Assembly: GCA_021413885.1 (NCBI GenBank)
Contig: JAIOPM010000057.1
Span: 124,001-188,000 of the forward strand
Direction of reading: 5' to 3'
Origin: Planctomycetota bacterium
GTDB lineage: Bacteria; Planctomycetota; UBA1135; GCA-002686595
DNA length: 64,000 nucleotides
The position numbers were made by a program, and so were the translations under genes. Below the pieces are notes generated by a model, which did not search any database, was not told the origin of the DNA, and saw nothing but the letters and a program-made list of their open reading frames with translations. Each line of letters opens with the position of its first letter. Position 1 is the first letter of the stretch. Shown one piece after another: positions 1-6,575 of this stretch.

Positions 1-228
1 TTCGATCGTTGGAGCGAACGCGACGATCGCAGCGTGCGCGCGCTCGCGCCCGAGTTCGTCTTCTGCGACCTCGACGGTCTGCCGCTGAACGGCGAGCTGA
101 CCCATCCCGGCGCGCGCGTCGCGGTCTACGAAGTCGGCGACGGCGCGACCGCGAGAGCGCTCGCCGAGCGCGGGGTCGAGCTGGTCGAGACGTTCGACAT
201 CGCCAAGCTCGCGCGGGAACTCGCGTGA
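1..228 (+). CDS. Glycerophosphodiester phosphodiesterase, C-terminal fragment (5' end outside window)
   Basis: The frame is open from base 1 and encodes 75 residues before TGA at 226-228. The segments PEFVFCDLDGLPLNG, VAVYEVGD and GVELVETFDIAKLA match the C-terminal strand-helix pattern of the GDPD family (UgpQ/GlpQ type), in which the last TIM-barrel strand carries a VYEV motif followed by (V/I)ET. The family hydrolyses glycerophosphodiesters to glycerol-3-phosphate and an alcohol. The active-site HR and E-x-D motifs would lie upstream of the window and cannot be checked. The stop overlaps the GTG start of the glycerol-3-phosphate dehydrogenase gene, so release and oxidation of G3P are probably co-expressed. 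Confidence 0.72.
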   Translation, partial: FDRWSERDDRSVRALAPEFVFCDLDGLPLNGELTHPGARVAVYEVGDGATARALAERGVELVETFDIAKLARELA

Positions 229-1400
229 GCGCCGAGCCCGATTTCGATCTCGTCGTCGTCGGCGGCGGCATCCACGGCGTCGGCGTCGCGCAAGCGGCGG
301 CGGCGGCGGGACAACGCACGTTGCTGCTCGAGGAACGCGCGCTCGCCGCCGGCACGTCGTCGCGTTCGTCGAAGTTGATCCACGGCGGGCTGCGTTATCT
401 CGAGAGCGGTCAATGGCAACTCGTGCGCGAGTCGCTCGCCGAACGCGCGCTGTTGCTCCAACTCGCGCCGAAGCTCGTCCAGCTCGTCCCCTTCTTCCTC
501 CCGATCTACTCCGGCGGCCGACGCCGACCGTGGCAGATCCGCGCGGGGCTGACGCTCTACGCAACGCTCGGGAACTTGAAGCGCGAGGCGCTCTTCCAAC
601 GTCTGCCGCGGCGCGAGTGGAACGCGCTCGACGGGCTCGAGACGCGCGGGCTCGAAGCCGTCTTCCGTTATCACGACGGTCAAACCGACGACGCGGCGTT
701 GGTGCGCGCGGTCGCGGCGTCGGCGCGGCGTCTCGGCGCGACGATCGAAGTCGGCGCGAGCTTGGTCGCGGGACGGCGCGAGGACGAGCGTTGGATCCTC
801 GACGTTCGCGACGCGCGCGGCGAACGCACGCTCTCCGCGAACTGCGTCGTCAACGCGGCCGGTCCGTGGGTCGACGAAGTCTCGGGCCGGCTGCGTCCGA
901 TCCCGCCGCGGCCGCGCGTCGAGTTGGTCGCGGGCACGCACCTCGAGCTCGACGGCGCGCTCGAACGCGGCATCTACTACACCGAAGCGACCGACGGCCG
1001 CGCGGTGTTCCACATTCCGTGGAAGGGCCACACGTTGGTCGGCACGACCGAGACGCCGTACCGCGGCAAGCCGGCGGACCTGAAGCCGACGCGCGAGGAG
1101 ATCGACTACTTGCTCGCGACGTTCGCGCGCTACTTCCCGAGCCGTACGCCGAAGCTGCTCGACTCGTGGGCCGGCGCGCGCGTGCTGCCGTTCGCGAGCT
1201 CGAAGGCGTTCGACCGTCCGCGCGAAGTGCACTTCGTCTTCGACACGCCGCAACGCCCGCACTTCGTCGCGATCTACGGCGGCAAGTTGACCGGCTATCG
1301 GTTGACGGCGGAGAAGGCGCTGCACTTCCTCGCGCTCTCGCTGCCGACGCGCGCGGCGCTCGCGCCGACGAGCGAGATCCCGCTCGAGCCTGCGGACTGA
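225..1400 (+). CDS. glpD: FAD-dependent glycerol-3-phosphate dehydrogenase (GlpD-like, short form)
   Basis: The 391-residue protein starts at GTG 225, inside the stop of the upstream gene (GTGA overlap). Residues 10-18 (VVVGGGIHG) are the dinucleotide-binding GxGxxG loop. TSSRSSKLIHGGLRYLE near residue 45 is the signature of FAD-linked G3P dehydrogenases, and FHIPWKGHTLVGTTE plus the closing IYGGKLTGYR segment also fit. The enzyme oxidises G3P to dihydroxyacetone phosphate and passes electrons to quinone, which suits coupling to the phosphodiesterase before it. Family members are usually about 500 residues with a C-terminal helical domain; this one stops just after the FAD domain, so that domain is absent. 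No frameshifted remnant is visible in the 97 bp before the next gene. Confidence 0.85.
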   Translation: MSAEPDFDLVVVGGGIHGVGVAQAAAAAGQRTLLLEERALAAGTSSRSSKLIHGGLRYLESGQWQLVRESLAERALLLQLAPKLVQLVPFFLPIYSGGRRRPWQIRAGLTLYATLGNLKREALFQRLPRREWNALDGLETRGLEAVFRYHDGQTDDAALVRAVAASARRLGATIEVGASLVAGRREDERWILDVRDARGERTLSANCVVNAAGPWVDEVSGRLRPIPPRPRVELVAGTHLELDGALERGIYYTEATDGRAVFHIPWKGHTLVGTTETPYRGKPADLKPTREEIDYLLATFARYFPSRTPKLLDSWAGARVLPFASSKAFDRPREVHFVFDTPQRPHFVAIYGGKLTGYRLTAEKALHFLALSLPTRAALAPTSEIPLEPAD

Positions 1401-1497
1401 GACGCGAATCCTCGAAGACCGGATAACAGTCGTCGGGTTCGATCGACCGGAACGCGAACGCCTGTCTCGATCGCGCCACAGGCAGGGAGAACGAAGC

Positions 1498-2820
1498 ATG
1501 AATCGGATCGTCCTCGGAGCTCGCAACGGACTGGTGGCCGCGATCGTCGTCGTCGGACTCGCTCTCGACGGCCGTGCGCAGGACGGCGCGACCGCGGCGG
1601 AGTTCCAGGCGAGCCCGGACCACGGCCGACGGCGCAACGTCGCGGTGCTCGTCTTCGAAGGCGTCGAGTTGCTCGACTTCGCGGGTCCGGTCGAGGTCTT
1701 CACGCAAGCACAGGGCTGGGACGCACCGCTGCGCGTCTTCACCGTCGGCGTGACGACGCACGTGGTGCGCACATTGAACGGCGTCCAAGTCGTGCCCGAC
1801 TTCTCGGTCGATTCGAGTCCGCCGTGCGACATCCTCGTGATCCCCGGCGGCGAGGTCGCGTGCCTCGACGGCGATACGCCGCTCGCCCGCTTCATCCGCG
1901 AGCGCGTGCCGAAGGCCGAAGTCGCCTTCAGCGTGTGCAACGGCGCGTTCTCGCTCGCGAGCGCGGGCTTCCTCGACGGGCTCGACGCGACCACGCACTG
2001 GAGCGCGATCGGCTGGCTTCGCGAGGCGGCCCCGAAGGCGCGCGTTCACGCGGACCGGCGCTTCACCGACAACGGACACATCCTGACGGCCGCGGGCATT
2101 TCGGCGGGGATCGACGGAGCGCTGCACCTCGTCGAGCGCTTGCTCGGACCCGAGTGCGCGGTGCGCGCCGCGCGACGGATGGAGTACGACTGGCGCGCGG
2201 CGCCGACGACTCCGCAGCCGGCGGCGGATCCGATCGAGAGCGCGCGACGCGCGTGGTACGCGGAGGATTGGCCCCGCGTCGCGAACGAGTACGGCGCGCT
2301 CGCCCTGCGACGCGCGGAGGACGCGGTCGTGCAAGCGCGACTCGGCACGGCGCTGCTGTTCACGCGACGGACCGAAGAAGCGTTGCCGCACCTCGAGCTC
2401 GCGCGCAAGTTGGGCTCGCCGGAGCCGCGGTCGTTGCAGGCGCTCGGGCTCGCGTTGACCCGGCTCGGACGGACGGGCGAGGCACTGGAGCCGCTGCTCG
2501 CGGCGCGCGAACTCGCGCCCGACGATCTCGAGATCGCGCGCTCGCTCGGCGAAGCGCAGACCGACACGGGCCGCTATGGCGACGCGCTCGCGAACCTCGT
2601 TCGCGCACGCGCCTCCGGTCGCGGCGACGCGCGCATGGACGGCCGCATCGCGCGCTGTCGCGCGGCGCTTGGGGACGTCGACGGAGCGTTGAAGGAGCTC
2701 GACGAAGCGTTGCGACGCGAGCATCCGGAGCCGGCGAAGTTGCTCGAGGCTGCGGAGTTCGACGCGCTGCGCAAGGACGCGCGCTTCGAAGCCCTCGTCG
2801 CGCGCGCGAAGGGTTCCTAG
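1498..2820 (+). CDS. Exported DJ-1/PfpI-domain protein fused to TPR repeats
   Basis: The protein has 440 residues. A signal peptide covers about residues 1-27 (hydrophobic core followed by GRAQD). A DJ-1/PfpI (class I glutaminase amidotransferase-like) domain spans about 40-235, with the nucleophile-elbow Cys147 in FSVCNGAF and the usual VLVFEGVELLDFAGPVEVF opening. Residues 250-440 are tetratricopeptide repeats, for example LGLALTRLGRTGEALEPLL. PfpI-like domains of this type occur as N-terminal parts of AraC regulators or as isonitrile hydratase-like enzymes, normally cytoplasmic; a secreted form with TPRs is unusual. The start is supported by a purine-rich site (GGGAGAA) about 6 nt before ATG. 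The substrate is unknown. The 3' end abuts the convergent DoxX gene without a gap. Confidence 0.8.
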   Translation: MNRIVLGARNGLVAAIVVVGLALDGRAQDGATAAEFQASPDHGRRRNVAVLVFEGVELLDFAGPVEVFTQAQGWDAPLRVFTVGVTTHVVRTLNGVQVVPDFSVDSSPPCDILVIPGGEVACLDGDTPLARFIRERVPKAEVAFSVCNGAFSLASAGFLDGLDATTHWSAIGWLREAAPKARVHADRRFTDNGHILTAAGISAGIDGALHLVERLLGPECAVRAARRMEYDWRAAPTTPQPAADPIESARRAWYAEDWPRVANEYGALALRRAEDAVVQARLGTALLFTRRTEEALPHLELARKLGSPEPRSLQALGLALTRLGRTGEALEPLLAARELAPDDLEIARSLGEAQTDTGRYGDALANLVRARASGRGDARMDGRIARCRAALGDVDGALKELDEALRREHPEPAKLLEAAEFDALRKDARFEALVARAKGS

Positions 2821-3327
2821 CTACGCGGTTCGGCGCTCGTTCGTGCGTCCGAAGAACGCGCGATCGAGCGAGAGCGCGCCCGCGCCGAAGAGCGCGAGGT
2901 ACGCCAGCAGTGCGATGTAGAGGAATTCGCTGAGGCCGAAGAGCTCGTTGAGGAAGTCGATCGCACCCTCGGTCTTGCCGAGCTGGTCGCCATACGCAGT
3001 CTTCAGCGCGACGACCATGATCACCATCAGCGGAATCGACGCGAGGCGCGTGAAGAGGCCGATGAGAACGAGCAGTCCGCAACCGAACTCCATCGCGGCG
3101 GCGAACGGAGCTTGGAGCTCCGGCGCGGGGATGCCGAGGCCTCGAAAGTACTCGACCACTTTGTCGAGGTTGTGGAGCTTGCCCCAGCCACTGTGCACGA
3201 ACACGAGCCCGATGATGATGCGCGCGAGCAACGGCGCGATCCACGCGAGTCCGCTCGCAAGCGAAAGACCGGTCCCGCGAGCGCGGGCGAAGAGGGACGG
3301 GGCGGCGGGCGAGCTGGACGAGGCCAT
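2821..3327 (-). CDS. DoxX family membrane protein
   Basis: The protein has 168 residues and four predicted membrane helices. It carries the DoxX hallmarks RIIIGLVFVHSGWGKL (about residues 35-50) and FAAAMEFGCGLLVLIGLFTR (about 75-95). DoxX proteins are small quinone- or redox-associated membrane proteins of poorly defined function, found in thiosulfate:quinone oxidoreductase and in MRC complexes. I chose the internal ATG at 3327 because AGGAG lies six bases before it; a longer in-frame start at 3363 lacks this and would add an untypical Pro-rich leader. It is convergent with the PfpI-TPR gene and apparently monocistronic. A second DoxX paralogue lies at 18173-18649. Confidence 0.82.
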   Translation of the reverse strand: MASSSSPAAPSLFARARGTGLSLASGLAWIAPLLARIIIGLVFVHSGWGKLHNLDKVVEYFRGLGIPAPELQAPFAAAMEFGCGLLVLIGLFTRLASIPLMVIMVVALKTAYGDQLGKTEGAIDFLNELFGLSEFLYIALLAYLALFGAGALSLDRAFFGRTNERRTA

Positions 3328-3361
3328 GGGAACTCCTGGGGTCGGAACGGGGGCGCGACGC

Positions 3362-3367
3362 ACTCTA
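3362..3367 (-). promoter_or_regulatory. Candidate -10 element TAGAGT of the DoxX gene
   Basis: Read on the minus strand, TAGAGT fits the TANNNT core of a housekeeping -10 box and lies 34 nt before the ATG at 3327, with the ribosome site in between. No convincing TTGACA-like box is visible 16-18 nt upstream. Confidence 0.35.
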
Positions 3368-3421
3368 CGGGCGCGACGGGGCGTTGGATGCCGCGGTCCG
3401 CGCCGGATTTCGCGAGGTCGC

Positions 3422-4801
3422 TCAGCGCGCGCCGAGAATGAGCTCGCGCCGCACGAACGCGAGCGGCGCCGTGTCGTCGAACACGACCTTGTCGCCGTCG
3501 AGGGCGACGCCGAGGTCGCGCCACAAGGAACCGAGCTCCTTCGGCTCCGCCGCGTTGCCCATCCGCGCGTAGAGCTCGGCGAGTACGTTGGTCCCCGTCG
3601 CGCGATCGCCGATCTCGATCACGCGCTCGATCGAACTCGCACGCGTGAGGTTCCCCTCTTCGGCGAGCACCGCGACGAACACGTCGCGCAACGACTTCGC
3701 GTTGCGCGTGCGCGCGCGGATCTCGACGTCGGCGAGCAGACAGAAGATCGCGCCGCCGTAGTACGTGCGGCCCCAGGTGCGCGTGCGATCGAGGCCGGCG
3801 TCGTCCGCTTCCGGCAAGCCTTGGTCGTACTCGTCGAGCAGCGCGCGCCACACTTCGTTCTCGGCGAGGCGACCGGCGCGCGCGCGGAGCAGCGGCTCGA
3901 GGTACGTCGCGCTCCCCTCTTCGAGCCACTCTTGTTGCGGCGGCAGCGACGGCAGCGCGAGGTGAATCATCTCGTGGGTCAGAACCCAATCGCGTTCGAA
4001 CTCCACGTCCGTCGTCGCGGTGCCGACACTGACGTAGATCGAAGCGGCGCCGTTGCCGAGCGTACGACCCGAACCGATGCCGTGCGTTCCGCGCGGCGCG
4101 AGGAGCAGCAAGAGGCGGCGCACAGGACGCCTGCCGAGATACGTCTCGACCTCGTTCATCGCGGCCGAGGCCCAGTCATCGATCCCGGCGAGTTCGCCGA
4201 GCCTCACCGCCATCAGCGGCGCGATGACGACGCCGTCCATTCCGGTGGGAATCGGAATGATCTCACCGAACGCGCAAGGCACCGGGCCGTCGAGACTCGC
4301 GAGCTCGCCGACCAAGTCGTCCGGATCAGGCGAGGCGCACACGAACTTCTGGGGGGCCGTCTCCAGCACGGCGAGCCTGAAGCTCCCGTCGCCCCAGTTG
4401 GCCGAGTCGTGCAACAGGAACGCAGAGAGCGACGCGACGATCGCGTTGCCTCGCACGGCGGCGAGATCGACGTCGTCGAGCGAGCGAGCGGCTTCGCGAG
4501 CTGCGAAGCGCCAACGCACGGTCCGTGGCGCGGAAGACCTCGGAAGTCGCCATGCGCCGTCGACCGCGAAGAGCGGCGCGCCGCGTTCGTCTTCGACCTC
4601 CCGCACGAAACGCCGCGCTGCGGGGGCGACGGAGAGGTTCAGTGCTCCGCCGGGCGGAATGCGCGCTTCGAGCACGAGTTCGTCGGCGCGGACCACGACC
4701 TCGTAGTTCCACCGCGCGTCTGCGGCACGCTGCTCGGTCGCCGCGCACGCGACCGCGAAGAGAACGAGGCTCGCACTCGCGACGCATGAGGCGATCGACA
4801 T
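3422..4801 (-). CDS. Exported gluzincin-type zinc metallopeptidase (M1/M61-like)
   Basis: The protein has 459 residues with an N-terminal signal sequence ending near FAVACAA; Cys19 makes a weak lipobox, so it may be a lipoprotein. The catalytic signature is HEMIH at residues 276-280, followed by WLEEGSATYLEP in which Glu295 is the expected third zinc ligand. This is the HExxH...WxxEG(x)A arrangement of M1- and M61-like peptidases. The N-terminal 200 residues are beta-rich, as in that group, and a helical domain follows. At 459 residues it is shorter than classical aminopeptidase N. It probably acts in the periplasm or on the cell surface; the substrate is unknown. It is divergent from the symporter gene, with 72 bp between the start codons. 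Confidence 0.75.
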   Translation of the reverse strand: MSIASCVASASLVLFAVACAATEQRAADARWNYEVVVRADELVLEARIPPGGALNLSVAPAARRFVREVEDERGAPLFAVDGAWRLPRSSAPRTVRWRFAAREAARSLDDVDLAAVRGNAIVASLSAFLLHDSANWGDGSFRLAVLETAPQKFVCASPDPDDLVGELASLDGPVPCAFGEIIPIPTGMDGVVIAPLMAVRLGELAGIDDWASAAMNEVETYLGRRPVRRLLLLLAPRGTHGIGSGRTLGNGAASIYVSVGTATTDVEFERDWVLTHEMIHLALPSLPPQQEWLEEGSATYLEPLLRARAGRLAENEVWRALLDEYDQGLPEADDAGLDRTRTWGRTYYGGAIFCLLADVEIRARTRNAKSLRDVFVAVLAEEGNLTRASSIERVIEIGDRATGTNVLAELYARMGNAAEPKELGSLWRDLGVALDGDKVVFDDTAPLAFVRRELILGAR

Positions 4802-4810
4802 GGGCGCGCG

Positions 4811-4816
4811 AGTCTA
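4811..4816 (-). promoter_or_regulatory. Candidate near-leaderless -10 element TAGACT of the metallopeptidase gene
   Basis: TAGACT on the minus strand ends 9 nt before the ATG at 4801. With the usual 6-7 nt from -10 box to transcription start, the message would begin 2-3 nt before the start codon. No ribosome site is visible, in keeping with leaderless expression. Confidence 0.4.
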
Positions 4817-4859
4817 CTACGACGCCGAACTCGCCGTGGATTCGTGTCCGCCGAGCCGC

Positions 4860-4865
4860 CATACT
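4860..4865 (+). promoter_or_regulatory. Candidate near-leaderless -10 element CATACT of the symporter gene
   Basis: CATACT (one step from TATACT) ends 8 nt before the ATG chosen at 4874. The short interval and lack of a purine-rich ribosome site favour this ATG over the in-frame one at 4844 and suggest a leaderless message. Confidence 0.33.
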
Positions 4866-4873
4866 CCGCCGCG

Positions 4874-6166
4874 ATGAGTTCGTCGCTCTCCAAGCGCGTC
4901 CTGCTCGCCGCGATCGTCGGCGCGGCGCTCGGCGCGCTCGCGTTCAAACTGATCGGTCCGACCGCCGGCGTCGACGCGGCGACGATGACGAGCGAACAAC
5001 GCTGGCTCGCCGGCGCGATCCGCTACGTCATCGGGCCGATCGGCCAAGTCTTCCTGCGCCTGCTCTTCATGTTGGTCGCGCCGCTGCTCTTCGCGGCGTT
5101 GGCGCTCGGCATCGCGGGCTTGCGCGACATGAAGAGCCTCGGGCGCCTGGGCTTGAAGACGCTCGCGTACACGATCACCGTCTCGGCGATCGCGGTCGTG
5201 CTCGGCGTCGTCCTGGTCGAGCTCTTCCAACCCGGCGCCGGCGTCGACGACGCGTTGCGCGCGCGGATGCTCGCCGGCGCGGCCGAGCGCGCGGCGTCGG
5301 TCACCGGCACGGGCCCCGTGAAGACCGGCGTCGAACTGTTCGTTCAGATGGTGCCCGACAACGCGATCAAGGCGACCGCCAACGGCGACTACCTCGCGTT
5401 GATGGTGTTCGCGCTGTTCTTCGGCGTCGGCATGGTGCTGACGAAGAGCGCGAAGGTCGATGCGCTGCGCGACGCGCTCGAGGGCCTGTACGAAGTGATG
5501 ATGAAGCTGATCGCGCTGGTGATCGGCTTCGCGCCCGTCGGCGTGTTCGCGCTGATGTTCACGCTGACCGCGCAGCTCGGGTACGAGATCCTCTCGTTGC
5601 TCGCCGGCTACGTCGGCGTCGTGCTGCTCGGGCTCGCGCTGCACCAGTTCGTCGTCTACTCGCTCGCGTTGAAGTTCCTCGGGAAGATGAGCCCGGTCTT
5701 TTTCTTCAGGAGCGTGCAGGACGCGATGGTCACCGCGTTCTCGACCGCGTCGTCGAACGCGACGTTGCCGACCGCGCTACGCGTCGCCGAAGAACGCCTG
5801 AAGTTGCCGCCGCACGTCAGTCGCTTCGTGTTGACGCTCGGCTCGACCGCGAACCAGAACGGCACCGCGCTGTTCGAGGGCGTGACCGTGCTCTTCCTCG
5901 CGCAGTTCTACGGCGTCGAGCTCGCGATCTCGCAACAGCTGATGGTCGTCGCCGTCTGCGTGCTCGGCGGCATCGGAACCGCGGGCGTGCCGTCGGGTTC
6001 GCTGCCGGTGATCGCGTTGATCCTCGGCATGATCGGCGTGCCGGTCGAGGGCGTCGGGATCATCGTCGGCGTCAACGGCTTCCTCGACATGTGCCGCACG
6101 ACACTCAACGTCACCGGCGATCTCGTCGCCGCCGTCGTCGTCTCGCGCGGAGAAGAGCGGACGTGA
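4874..6166 (+). CDS. Dicarboxylate/amino acid:cation symporter (DAACS, SLC1 fold)
   Basis: The 430-residue inner-membrane transporter has the two hairpin motifs of the GltP/DctA family. STASSNATLPTAL is the serine-rich re-entrant loop HP1. TANQNGTALFEG is the helix 7 motif that corresponds to NMDGT in most members, here with Gln-Asn in place of Met-Asp. GVPSGSLPVIALIL matches HP2. It imports glutamate, aspartate or C4-dicarboxylates with Na+ or H+. The Gln in the NMDGT position would alter a sodium-binding residue, so ion coupling may differ (inference). The stop codon overlaps the GTG of the next gene. Confidence 0.88.
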   Translation: MSSSLSKRVLLAAIVGAALGALAFKLIGPTAGVDAATMTSEQRWLAGAIRYVIGPIGQVFLRLLFMLVAPLLFAALALGIAGLRDMKSLGRLGLKTLAYTITVSAIAVVLGVVLVELFQPGAGVDDALRARMLAGAAERAASVTGTGPVKTGVELFVQMVPDNAIKATANGDYLALMVFALFFGVGMVLTKSAKVDALRDALEGLYEVMMKLIALVIGFAPVGVFALMFTLTAQLGYEILSLLAGYVGVVLLGLALHQFVVYSLALKFLGKMSPVFFFRSVQDAMVTAFSTASSNATLPTALRVAEERLKLPPHVSRFVLTLGSTANQNGTALFEGVTVLFLAQFYGVELAISQQLMVVAVCVLGGIGTAGVPSGSLPVIALILGMIGVPVEGVGIIVGVNGFLDMCRTTLNVTGDLVAAVVVSRGEERT

Positions 6167-6564
6167 CGCGCGAGCGCGAAGAGCGTTTCGGGCGCGCGCC
6201 GGTCGGCGCGTTCTTCGGCTTCGTCTTGCGCGAACGAACGTCCGCGAGCGCGCGCATCGAGCTCCCGCCGAAGCAAGAGTTCGTGCAGCAAGAAGGCCGT
6301 CTGCACGGCGGTGTGATCGCGACGCTCGCCGACACGACGGCGGTGTGGCTCGTCCATCCGGATCTCGACGACGGTCAGTCGATGACCAGCATCGAGTTCA
6401 AGCTCAACTTCCTGCGCGCCGCGACGGTCGACGGCGGAGTGCTCGTCGCCGACGCGAAGCTCGTGAAGCTGGGCCGCACGATCGCGTTGATCGACGTCGA
6501 AGTCGCCCAGGGTGGCGAGCTCGTCGCCAAGGGGCTCTTCACGTATTTGATGATGACGCGCTGA
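6163..6564 (+). CDS. PaaI/YdiI-type hotdog-fold thioesterase
   Basis: The 133-residue protein starts at GTG 6163 within the stop of the symporter gene (GTGA). QEGRLHGGVIATLADTTAV (about residues 42-60) is the hotdog active-site loop and helix (HGG followed by a central acidic residue), and SMTSIEFKLNFLRAA is the following strand pair. Family members hydrolyse acyl- or aryl-CoA thioesters in the cytoplasm as homotetramers. The in-frame sequence upstream of 6163 is antisense to the symporter and Arg-rich, so the GTG is the credible start. The gene is convergent with the next gene, 7 bp away. Confidence 0.84.
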   Translation: MTREREERFGRAPVGAFFGFVLRERTSASARIELPPKQEFVQQEGRLHGGVIATLADTTAVWLVHPDLDDGQSMTSIEFKLNFLRAATVDGGVLVADAKLVKLGRTIALIDVEVAQGGELVAKGLFTYLMMTR

Positions 6565-6575
6565 CAGCTCGTCAG
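6561..6575. terminator. Small hairpin spanning a convergent junction
   Basis: CTGAC-AGCTC-GTCAG forms a 5-bp stem with a 5-nt loop that contains both convergent stop codons. There is no T-tract, so a termination role is only suggested by its position. Confidence 0.25.
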
